DNA from: Calothrix brevissima NIES-22
GTDB lineage: Bacteria; Cyanobacteriota; Cyanobacteriia; Cyanobacteriales; Nostocaceae
Reading direction: 5' to 3'
DNA: 64,000 bases
NCBI RefSeq assembly: GCF_002367995.1
Contig: NZ_AP018207.1
Coordinates: forward strand, 868,001 to 932,000
Under the pieces are notes generated by a model. That model was not told where the DNA came from, did not search any database, and saw only the letters and a list, made by a program, of their open reading frames with translations. Position numbers and translations under genes: made by a program. Positions within the stretch are counted from its first letter, which is position 1, and every line of letters begins with the position of its first letter. This document shows positions 45,189 through 53,081 of this stretch, one piece after another.

Positions 45189-46076
45189 TTAAAACTGTTC
45201 TCCTCCTGTTGGGACGAACACGGATATAGCTTTGGGGATAACGTAAAAATGCGCAGGGGTATAAGTAGTAATTTCACCATCGGTATTTATGGGGCGAGGT
45301 TTGCGCGTATGAATTACTATGTCTTGTCCTTGCAAATCTCTTACCTGTTTCGCTTGGATATGTTTTCCTTGGCGCATAGCAGGAAGTAAAGGTATAATTT
45401 GCCACCAATGATTGATTTCTATGCTGTAGAGATCTAGTCTTTGATCGTCAATCGTAGCATCATGAGCTACTGTCATTCCCCCACCATAATAACGCCCATT
45501 ACCTACAGCGATTTGTACAGTTCGCACGCGAATTGATTCACCATTCATCCGAATCTCAGCGCTAAATGGGCGAGATTCCCAAACTACTTGTAATGCTGTG
45601 GCGAGATAAGCAAATATTCCCCAGCGACGCTTGACTTCTTTGGTAAGTCGCTGAGTGATTTTTACACTCAATCCCATGCTAGCAACGTTGAAAAAATGCT
45701 TACCATTTACCCATCCTAAATCTATACGTTGCTGCTGACCGTTGGCAATAATTTTGCAGGCTGCGGTTAAAGAATTAGGTATGCCTAAAGTTCTGGCTAA
45801 GTCGTTGGCTGTGCCTAAAGGTAAGATACCTAAAGGTAATTGTGTTTTCACTAATGCATCGGCTGCGGCATTAAGTGTACCATCACCACCGCCAACAATA
45901 ACTAAGTCAACTTGATTGCGGTAGTGAAGAATAATTTCACTGATTTGATGGGGTTTTTCTGTTGATTCTTCTATTAAATCAAAGCCAGATTTTTCTAAAC
46001 ATTGAATTGCTTCTGTGAGGCGTTTTTGTCCTTGGCGAGCATGACGATTTACCAATAGCAGTGCGCGGGGAATCAT
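45189..46076 (-). CDS. Lipid kinase of the YegS/BmrU (diacylglycerol kinase catalytic) family
   Basis: 295 aa. VNRHARQGQKRLTEAI (N-terminal loop), the catalytic GGGDGTLNAAADAL (about residues 60-73), then PLGTANDLARTLGIP and the C-terminal DGEITTYTPAHFYVIP match DAGK/YegS kinases that phosphorylate a lipid head group or sphingosine-like alcohol. Soluble, membrane-associated. It is divergent from the DUF2459 gene downstream at 46173. Confidence 0.85.
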   Translation of the reverse strand: MIPRALLLVNRHARQGQKRLTEAIQCLEKSGFDLIEESTEKPHQISEIILHYRNQVDLVIVGGGDGTLNAAADALVKTQLPLGILPLGTANDLARTLGIPNSLTAACKIIANGQQQRIDLGWVNGKHFFNVASMGLSVKITQRLTKEVKRRWGIFAYLATALQVVWESRPFSAEIRMNGESIRVRTVQIAVGNGRYYGGGMTVAHDATIDDQRLDLYSIEINHWWQIIPLLPAMRQGKHIQAKQVRDLQGQDIVIHTRKPRPINTDGEITTYTPAHFYVIPKAISVFVPTGGEQF

Positions 46077-46172
46077 GAGTGTTACCTTTGATATCGTCAG
46101 TTGTTAGAGACGCGATGAACCCTTGTCTGTACAATTGTTATTGGTCATTTGTTAAGGAGGTAATAGTAATTT

Positions 46173-46919
46173 GTGTTATTTATGTTGTTATACCCTGATG
46201 TCATGATTGTGATGAAATTTACTTGTAATCTATTGAGGCAAAGGTTTTTATATTGTCGGCGTTACTTTTTTATCGGGTGCTTATTTAGTCTAGCTTTATT
46301 AACTTTAGGTGTAATCATCCCCAGGAAATGGAGTTATCAACCGCAAGATAATTGTAATTTAGATGTTTGTATTTCTAATACAGGTATTCATTCTAATATA
46401 ATTTTGACCACAAAGAATTATGCTTTTGATTGGCACGAGTATATATCTGTAGATGGAATTGGTATAGATAATTTCAATGATTACAATTATCTCAGCTTTG
46501 GTTGGGGCGATCGCGCTTTTTATATGTCAACGCCTTCTATGGCAGATTTGCAATTGTCTACTACCTTTAAAGCTTTATTTTTACCTACTCCTTCAGTACT
46601 ATATGTTAAAGGTTATCAATTAATACCAGATAATCTAGAGGTTAAATGTATTAAAGTTAATAAAAATAACTATTTGCAACTAATAAAATTTATTCAAGCT
46701 ACTTTTAAGGTAGGCGATCGCGGTAGAGTTATCCGCCTTGGTAATGGTCATACTACTAATGCTGGCTTTTATGATGCTTTTGGTAGTTATTCAATATTAC
46801 GAAATTGTAATAATTGGACAACAGAAGCTTTAAGACAAGCTGATGTGAATACTCCGCTTTGGGGTGGGCTGTCGGGGGCTATTATGTTGCAATTAAGAAG
46901 TGGGTGTGAGACACGATGA
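46173..46919 (+). CDS. TIGR02117/DUF2459-family exported protein
   Basis: 248 aa from GTG 46173; ATG codons 3 and 13 codons later are alternatives. An N-terminal hydrophobic helix (FFIGCLFSLALLTLGVII) anchors or exports it. The conserved part (CNLDVCISNTGIHSNIILTTKNYAFDWHEY..., FGWGDRAFYMSTP, GHTTNAGFYDAFGSYSILRNCNNWTTEALRQADV) matches the TIGR02117 family of unknown function, with a NCNNW motif resembling a cysteine/His envelope enzyme. A minisatellite starts 70 bp after the stop. Confidence 0.75.
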   Translation: MLFMLLYPDVMIVMKFTCNLLRQRFLYCRRYFFIGCLFSLALLTLGVIIPRKWSYQPQDNCNLDVCISNTGIHSNIILTTKNYAFDWHEYISVDGIGIDNFNDYNYLSFGWGDRAFYMSTPSMADLQLSTTFKALFLPTPSVLYVKGYQLIPDNLEVKCIKVNKNNYLQLIKFIQATFKVGDRGRVIRLGNGHTTNAGFYDAFGSYSILRNCNNWTTEALRQADVNTPLWGGLSGAIMLQLRSGCETR

Positions 46920-47228
46920 ATCGCGTTTTTACAATGGTCATTGGTCAGAGACGCGATTCATCGCGTCTGTACAATGGTCAGTGAAATCTGCAAATGCGTT
47001 TAGCGGAGTAACAAATGCGTACGCCGGAGTTACAAATCCATACGCCGGAGTTACAAATGCGTACGCCGAAGTAACAAATCCATACGCCGGAGTAACAAAT
47101 CCATACGCCGGAGTAACAAATCCATACGCCAATATAAGGACTGTGGGCTTCGGCTTCGCTCAGCCCACTAGCTGAGTTGAGGCGTTTGCGCAGCGTCTGC
47201 CCTTGGGAGAAGAGACGCCGAAGCTTGG
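46920..47228. other. Gap between DUF2459 gene and CHAT array
   Basis: It contains two copies of the CGCGATGAATCGCG-type palindrome (46912-46968), the 21-bp minisatellite (next entry) and a hairpin GTGGGCT / AGCCCAC (about 47144-47171). No gene is supported; the long open frames here are a by-product of the repeat. Confidence 0.7.
46990..47136. repeat. 21-bp minisatellite, seven units
   Basis: Unit ACAAATCCATACGCCGGAGT plus one base, with ACAAATGCGTACGCCGGAGT variants (units at 47011, 47032, 47053, 47074, 47095 and 47116; a degenerate first near 46990). Because 21 is divisible by 3, several frames on both strands stay open and spell heptapeptides such as TNPYAGV. Confidence 0.95.
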
Positions 47229-49904
47229 CTACCTTTCGCCAATTAAAGTAAACGCCGCCCAATCGCCGGGGGAAGGAAACTTTTCTTTTGTTTTCAACAT
47301 CGCTTGGCGCAACGCTAGGGCTTTATCTGGCTGAGTTTGCAAACTCTTATAGAATTCCACCATTAAATATTGTGTTGGTGCATCGGGTACTTGCCACAGG
47401 GAAACTAGCACACTGGGAACACCCGCAGAAATTAAAGAACGCGACAACCCAATCACACCATCACCAGAAAGTTTTCCTTTCCCGGTTTCACAAGCACTTA
47501 AAACTACTAATTGGGCATTAATTTTTAAATCTAATATTTCCTCAGCTTTGAGTAAACCATCATCTTTTCCCGAAGGTGCTAGCGCAATCCAGCTACCCAA
47601 ACCCCGGTTATCATCAGCCCAGCCGTGAGTAGCTAAATGAATCACATCGACTGAAGATAAGCGTTGCACAATATTGGCTTTAGTTGCATCTTTACCCAGA
47701 ATTGCCTTAGTTTTTAATAAATCGGCAATAGTTTTTGCTTCTTGTTCTGCCCCTGGTAGTGAAATTAACTGTGTTCCCGGTTTACCTGGTTCTGTAGATA
47801 CTACAGGCATAGTAGGATTACCGACAATCAAGGCGTTATGATAATTGGTTTGTCTCCCATGCCCCAATTGATGAGTAAACTTTAACACCTGAATTGCTGG
47901 GGCAGTGAGAATGGTATGTTTTTCAACTAAATATTTACCTTGTTCATCAAGTAAAGCTGGGAAAGGTGCAAGAAATAAAGAACCTTGAGGAATGAAAATA
48001 ACTCGCTCGCTAGGATTTTTTGGTAATAAATCAGCGATATCTTTAATTAAAATGTCATGTAATTGTTGTAATGGCTTTTTAACGTTTGCAGCATCAGGGT
48101 TTTGGCTGACGGTAATACCACCACGCCCCCTAGCTGCACCAATGATGATCCGACTTTGACTAACTAATTTATCCAAAGTTGTATTATCTTTTTGCCACAG
48201 AGATTTAAGGTCAACCTTGCGGAATGTGACTTCACCTGTAGGCTTAACAACCCAAATATACAGGTCTGATTCTTGATATTGTAGTTTACCACTGACTTTA
48301 AAATCGTCTTTAATAATAGAATATTGTACGAGAGTGGCATTTTGCTGTTTAGCAATTTGTTTAATCTCAGCAATTGTCGGTGGTTCGGGTGATTTATCCG
48401 CCTGTTTATTATTAGTAGATAAACGAGAAGCTAACAACTCAACAAACGCCCTAGCGCGACCGCGTTCGGCAATTTCTAAAGCAGCATCAGTTTTATTTTG
48501 GGCAATTAGGACTTGTTGTAAAGTTCTGTAGGTGTTGCTTTGGGTGTCAAAAAATGAGACTTTGTTAGTATCAGCTAGCTTTTTATCCCGCAGAGATTCT
48601 TTAACCTTAATTCCCTCATACAGGGTTTTTTCCGCTTCGGCGAGATTACCTTGTTTGTAGAAAGCAAGTCCTAGATCGTTTAAAGATTGTCCCTCGCCTA
48701 ATTTATCTTTAATTTCTTTGGCGATCGCTAAACTCTGCTGCTGGTACTCTATCGCTTTTGGGTAGTCTCCCAATGCATCGTAAGCATTACCGAGATTACC
48801 CAGGGACTGTCCCTCCCCTAGTCTATCTTTAATTTGTTTGGTGATCGCTAAACTCTGCTGCTGGTACTCAATCGCTTTTGGGTAGTCTCCCAATGCTCTG
48901 TAAGTAATACCGAGATTACCCAGCGCCTTTCCCTCGCCTAGTCTATCTTTAATTTCTTTGGCGATCGCTAAACTCTGCTGCTGGTACTCTATCGCTTTTG
49001 GGTAGTCTCCCAACTGAAAGTAAGCAAGACCAAGATTACCCAGCGCCTTTCCCTCGCCTAGTCTATCTTTAAGTTCACGGGCGATCGCTAATATCTGCTG
49101 CTGATACTCAATCGCTTTTGGGTAGTCTCCCAACTGAAAGTAAGCAAGACCAAGATTACCCAGCGCCTGACTCTCGCCTAGTCTATCTTTAATTTCACGG
49201 GCGATCGCTAAACTCTGCTGCTGGTACTCAATCGCTTTTGGGTAGTCTCCCAATGCTTTGTAAGCAAGACCGAGATTACCCAGCGCATTACCCTCGCCTA
49301 GTCTATCTTTAATTTCTTTGGCGATCGCTAAACTCTGCTGGTAGTACTCAATCGCTTTTGGGTAGTCTCCCAACTCAAAGTAGGCAAGACCGAGATTACC
49401 CAGCGCCGCACTCTCGCCTAGTCTATCTTTAATTTGTTTGGCGATCGCTAAGTGCTGCTGGAAGTACTCAATCGCTTTTGGGTAGTCTCCCAATGCACCG
49501 TAAGCAATACCGAGATTACCCAGTGCTGCACCTTCGCCGAATGTGTCTTTGATTTCACGGGCGATCGCTAAGTGCTGTTGCTGGTACTCAATAGCTTTTG
49601 GGTAGTCTCCCAACTGAAAGTAGGCAATACCGAGATTACCCAGCGCCCCACCCTCACCTTGACGGTCTTTAATTTCTCGGTAAATAATTAGTGCTTGTTG
49701 CCACGATCGCAATGCAGCTTCAAATTGACTGGTTTGAAACTGCTGATTACCTTGATTAAACAGTCTATCAGCTTCGGCTTTCCGCGCCTGTGGGTTTTGC
49801 GCTAACGCCTGGGTTATTCCCACTGTGGGTAGGTTGATGGGTGTTTGGGCGATGGTGGTGAGTAGGGCGATTAGGCTAACAAGCGCGATTTTCTGTAACT
49901 TCAT
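47229..49904 (-). CDS. Exported TPR-CHAT protein 1 (putative caspase-like peptidase)
   Basis: 891 aa. Signal peptide about 1-36 (ALVSLIALLTTIAQTPINLP, ending ITQALA before QNPQ). Then eight near-identical 40-residue kinesin-light-chain-type TPRs (GNLGIAYFQLGDYPKAIEYQQQ...), a ninth diverged TPR and a linker. The C-terminal CHAT domain contains H760 in HLATHGW and C805 in SACETG, the clan CD (caspase/separase) dyad, plus SLISAGVPSVLVSLWQV. Both dyad residues are intact. CHAT domains cleave proteins in separase-like enzymes and in type III-E CRISPR Craspase; here it would act outside the cytoplasm. It is the last of four paralogues in one direction, ending close to a minisatellite. Substrate and trigger are unknown. 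Confidence 0.88.
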   Translation of the reverse strand: MKLQKIALVSLIALLTTIAQTPINLPTVGITQALAQNPQARKAEADRLFNQGNQQFQTSQFEAALRSWQQALIIYREIKDRQGEGGALGNLGIAYFQLGDYPKAIEYQQQHLAIAREIKDTFGEGAALGNLGIAYGALGDYPKAIEYFQQHLAIAKQIKDRLGESAALGNLGLAYFELGDYPKAIEYYQQSLAIAKEIKDRLGEGNALGNLGLAYKALGDYPKAIEYQQQSLAIAREIKDRLGESQALGNLGLAYFQLGDYPKAIEYQQQILAIARELKDRLGEGKALGNLGLAYFQLGDYPKAIEYQQQSLAIAKEIKDRLGEGKALGNLGITYRALGDYPKAIEYQQQSLAITKQIKDRLGEGQSLGNLGNAYDALGDYPKAIEYQQQSLAIAKEIKDKLGEGQSLNDLGLAFYKQGNLAEAEKTLYEGIKVKESLRDKKLADTNKVSFFDTQSNTYRTLQQVLIAQNKTDAALEIAERGRARAFVELLASRLSTNNKQADKSPEPPTIAEIKQIAKQQNATLVQYSIIKDDFKVSGKLQYQESDLYIWVVKPTGEVTFRKVDLKSLWQKDNTTLDKLVSQSRIIIGAARGRGGITVSQNPDAANVKKPLQQLHDILIKDIADLLPKNPSERVIFIPQGSLFLAPFPALLDEQGKYLVEKHTILTAPAIQVLKFTHQLGHGRQTNYHNALIVGNPTMPVVSTEPGKPGTQLISLPGAEQEAKTIADLLKTKAILGKDATKANIVQRLSSVDVIHLATHGWADDNRGLGSWIALAPSGKDDGLLKAEEILDLKINAQLVVLSACETGKGKLSGDGVIGLSRSLISAGVPSVLVSLWQVPDAPTQYLMVEFYKSLQTQPDKALALRQAMLKTKEKFPSPGDWAAFTLIGER

Positions 49905-49908
49905 GGGT

Positions 49909-49934
49909 GTTACTGCGGTAATCCTGTCAGTAGC
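49909..49934 (-). promoter_or_regulatory. Leader hairpin of CHAT gene 1
   Basis: A 26-nt block 4 bp before the ATG, with outer arms GCTACT and AGTAAC and inner CAGG...CCGC diverged. The same block precedes all four CHAT genes at the same distance (see findings). Confidence 0.55.
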
Positions 49935-50034
49935 ATATATCTCTGTAATGGCGAAGCCTATGCAGTTTTGGTGAAATTTGTTTTTGGCATCAACGGCAGC
50001 AAAACAATGTTACATTACCCACATCGTTGGTTGC

Positions 50035-50298
50035 TAGGGGCACGGCATCCACAGATTTTCGCTGATACAAATATTTGATCGGTGCCCATTGGTGTCAACT
50101 TAACGCGAAACCCGCTTGGCGACAACGTTTTGCCCTCGCCCCCAGCCCCTCTCCCACCGGGAGAGGGGAGCAAGAGATTTAATTCCCCTTCTCCCCCAGG
50201 AGAAGGGGTTAGGGGAGGAGGGCGAGGGTTTTTATACAACACTCGCTATGTATAGCTTTTAGCTTAAGTTGACACCAATGATCGGTGCCGTGCCCCTA
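50035..50298. repeat. 264-bp nested inverted-repeat element
   Basis: Three concentric inverted pairs: TAGGGGCACGGC / GCCGTGCCCCTA (50035-50046, 50287-50298), TTGGTGTCAACTTAA / TTAAGTTGACACCAA (50089-50103, 50264-50278) and CCCTCGCCC / GGGCGAGGG (50133-50141, 50220-50228). The core holds two further stem-loops (CCCTCTCCC...GGGAGAGGGG and CCCCTTCTCC...GGAGAAGGGG). It has no transposase, so it is a non-autonomous, MITE-like or RNA-structured repeat. Confidence 0.75.
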
Positions 50299-50370
50299 CA
50301 TATATTTCCACGCTCATAAAAAAAGCTATAAATTTGGTTCACAAAACCTGTAAATGCGATCAATCGCAGA

Positions 50371-52932
50371 TTACCTTTCACCAATTAAGGTAAACGCCGC
50401 CCAATTAACAGGGTAAGGGAATTTCTCTTTTGTTTTCAACATCGCTTGACGCAAAGCCAGCGCCTTATCTGGCTGAGTTTGCAAACTCTTGTAAAACTCC
50501 ACCATTAAATATTGTGTTGGTTCATCCGGTACTTGCCACAAGGAAACCAGCACGCTGGGAACACCCGCAGAAATTAAGGAACGCGACAACCCAATCACAC
50601 CATCACCAGAAAGTTTACCTTTCCCCGTTTCGCAAGCACTTAAAACTACTAATTGAGCTTTTAATTTTAAATCTAATATTTCCTCAGCCGTGAGTAAACC
50701 ATCATCTTTTCCCGAAGGTGCTAGCGCAATCCAGCTACCTAAACCCCGATCATCATCCGCCCAGCCGTGAGTAGCTAAATGAATTACATCTGCTGTTGAT
50801 AACTGTTGCAAAATATTGGCTTTAGTCGCATCTTTACCGACAAGTGCTTGAGTTTTTAATAAATTAGCAATCGTCTTTGCTTCTTGTTCTGCCCCTGGTA
50901 GTGAATCTAACTGTGTTGCAGGTTGACCTGGTTCTATAGAAACCACAGGCATAGTTGGATTACCCACAATTAGGGCATTATGATAATTTGTGGTTCTTCC
51001 TTGTTCTAATTTATGAGTAAAATCTAACACCTGAATTGCTGGGGCAGTGAGGATGGTATGTTTTTCAATCAAGTACTTACCTTGTTCATCGCGCAAAGCT
51101 GGGAAAGGTGCAAGAAATAAAGAACCTTGAGGAATGAAAATAACTCTATCATTCGGATTTTTTGGTAATAAATCGGCGATATCTTTAATTAAGATGTCTG
51201 ACAGTTTTTGTAATGGCTTTTTCACATTTCCAGCCTCAGAATTTTGACTGACAGTAATACCGCCAGCATTTCTACCCCTAAAAGCACCAATTTTTATGCG
51301 GCTATTAGTAACTAATTCATCTAAAGTTGTATTATCTTTTTGCCACAGGGGTTTAAGGTCAGCTTTGCGGAATGTGACTTCACCATTTGGCTTGACAACC
51401 CAAATATAGAGGTTTGATTCTTTAGTTTGTTGTTTACCTGCAACTTTGAAATCATCGGTAATAATAGAATATTGAATGAGAGTGGCATTTTGCTGTTTAG
51501 CAATTTGTTTAATTTCGGCAATTGTCGGTGCTAGAGGTGATTTATTTGCCTGTTTATGATTAGTAGATATACGAGATTCCAACAACTCAACAAATGCCCT
51601 AGCGCGACCGCGTTCAGCTATTTCTAAAGCAGCATCAGTTTTATTTTGGGCGATGAGGACTTTTTGTAAAGTTCTGTACGTGCGGCTTTGGGTGTCAAAA
51701 AATGAGACTTTGTTGGTATCAGCTAACTTTTTATCTCGCAAAGATTCCCAAACCTGAATTCCTTCATACAGAGTTTTCTCTGCTGTGGGCAGATTACCTT
51801 GTTTGTAGAAAGCAAGTCCTAGATTGTTTAAAGACTGTGCTTCGCCGTTGCGGTCTTTAATTTCCCGGGCGATCGCTAAACTTTGTTGCTGATACTCAAT
51901 GGCTTTTGCATAGTCTTCCAAATACTGGTAAGCAGTACCGAGATTACCCAGGGACTTTTCCTCTCCTAAACGGTTTTTAATTTCCCTGGCGATCGCTAAA
52001 TGTTGCTGCTGGTAATCAATGGCTTTTGGGTAGTCTCCTAAAGACTGGTAAGTATTACCGAGATTACCCAGCGCCGTTCCCTCGCTGTTACGGTCTTTGA
52101 GTTCACGAGCGATCGCTAACTGTTGCTGCTGGTAATCAATGGCTTTAGGGTAGTCTCCTAAAGACTGGTAAGCAAGACCAATATTACCCAGTGCTTGAGC
52201 CTCGCCGTTACGGTCTTTGATTTCACGAGCAATCGCTAAACTTTGCTCTTGATAGTCAATCATTGTCGGGTAGTCTCCTAAAGCATAGTAAGTACCACCC
52301 AGATTACTCAGCGCCGCAGCCTCAAGTTGACGATTTTTCATTTCCCGGGCGATCGCTAAACTTTGCTGCTGGTACTCAATCGTTTTTTGGTAGTCTCCTA
52401 AAGCATAGTAAGCAGCGCCCAGATTACCCAGCGCCGTTCCCTCGTTATTAAAGTCTTTAAGTTCACGGGCGATCGCTAAACTTTGCTGCTGGGACTCAAT
52501 CGCTTTTGGGTAGTCTCCTAAAGAATAGTAAGCAACACCAAGAATAAACAGCGCAGCCATCTCCCTATTACGGTCTTTAATTTCCCGGATAATCACTAAA
52601 AATGGCTGGTGGTACTCAATCACTTTAGGATAGTCTCCCAAAGAATAATAAATAAAACCGAGGCTACCTAAGGACTGTGCCTCGCCATTACGGTCTTTAA
52701 TTTTTCGGTAAATCATCAGTGCTTGTTGCAATGATTTTAATGCAGCTTCAAATTGACTAGCTTGATACTGCTGAAGACCTTGGTTATACAATCTATCTGC
52801 TTGTGCTTTCTGCGCCTCTGGGGTTTGCGCTAACACTTGGGTTATTCCCATAATTCCGGGTATGTTTGTCATTTGTCCAATAGTGGTGAGTAAGGTAATA
52901 AAGGTAATCAGTGGGATTTTGTGTATTTTCAT
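50371..52932 (-). CDS. Exported TPR-CHAT protein 2
   Basis: 853 aa. Signal peptide (IPLITFITLLTTIGQMTNIP, ending QVLA before QTPE), then seven TPR units (the first two diverged: SLGSLGFIYYSLGDYPKVIEYHQ and ALFILGVAYYSLGDYP) and the CHAT domain with H722 in HLATHGW and C767 in SACETG. The most diverged of the four in its TPR part, so it may have a different partner, while the CHAT end remains nearly identical. Same strand and spacing style as its neighbours. Confidence 0.88.
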   Translation of the reverse strand: MKIHKIPLITFITLLTTIGQMTNIPGIMGITQVLAQTPEAQKAQADRLYNQGLQQYQASQFEAALKSLQQALMIYRKIKDRNGEAQSLGSLGFIYYSLGDYPKVIEYHQPFLVIIREIKDRNREMAALFILGVAYYSLGDYPKAIESQQQSLAIARELKDFNNEGTALGNLGAAYYALGDYQKTIEYQQQSLAIAREMKNRQLEAAALSNLGGTYYALGDYPTMIDYQEQSLAIAREIKDRNGEAQALGNIGLAYQSLGDYPKAIDYQQQQLAIARELKDRNSEGTALGNLGNTYQSLGDYPKAIDYQQQHLAIAREIKNRLGEEKSLGNLGTAYQYLEDYAKAIEYQQQSLAIAREIKDRNGEAQSLNNLGLAFYKQGNLPTAEKTLYEGIQVWESLRDKKLADTNKVSFFDTQSRTYRTLQKVLIAQNKTDAALEIAERGRARAFVELLESRISTNHKQANKSPLAPTIAEIKQIAKQQNATLIQYSIITDDFKVAGKQQTKESNLYIWVVKPNGEVTFRKADLKPLWQKDNTTLDELVTNSRIKIGAFRGRNAGGITVSQNSEAGNVKKPLQKLSDILIKDIADLLPKNPNDRVIFIPQGSLFLAPFPALRDEQGKYLIEKHTILTAPAIQVLDFTHKLEQGRTTNYHNALIVGNPTMPVVSIEPGQPATQLDSLPGAEQEAKTIANLLKTQALVGKDATKANILQQLSTADVIHLATHGWADDDRGLGSWIALAPSGKDDGLLTAEEILDLKLKAQLVVLSACETGKGKLSGDGVIGLSRSLISAGVPSVLVSLWQVPDEPTQYLMVEFYKSLQTQPDKALALRQAMLKTKEKFPYPVNWAAFTLIGER

Positions 52933-52936
52933 CTGT

Positions 52937-52962
52937 GTTACTGAGCTAATCCTGTCAGTAAC
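52937..52962 (-). promoter_or_regulatory. Leader hairpin of CHAT gene 2
   Basis: Related 26-nt block 4 bp before the ATG: outer arms GTTACT and AGTAAC are intact, inner arm CAGG versus GCTC no longer pairs. Confidence 0.55.
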
Positions 52963-53081
52963 ATATATCTCTGTGATGCTTTAGGTATGCAGTTTTGATA
53001 AAATTTTTCTTCGTCAGTTGGTGATTGTCATTTGAGTACGTCGAAATAGTAAATGTAGTCTCCACAACGGCAAATATATAA

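Larger units (their letters stand above)
49905..50370. other. Intergenic gap between CHAT genes 1 and 2
   Basis: It contains the shared leader block of gene 1, then the nested inverted-repeat element at 50035-50298, and an A+T-rich tail after the end of gene 2. The nested element is absent from the shorter (150-bp) gaps between genes 2, 3 and 4. Confidence 0.7.

Noticed and set aside
46990-47136. CRISPR array
   Set aside because: Units are directly head-to-tail without spacers; it is a minisatellite.
46900-47175. 91-codon frame with TNPYAGV repeats
   Set aside because: Frame is open on both strands because of 21-bp repeats; no ribosome-binding site; starts in a dispersed palindrome.
50015-50242. 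75-codon minus-strand proline-rich frame
   Set aside because: Lies entirely within the nested inverted repeat; sequence PLTPSPGGEGE is a known artefact of this cyanobacterial repeat type.
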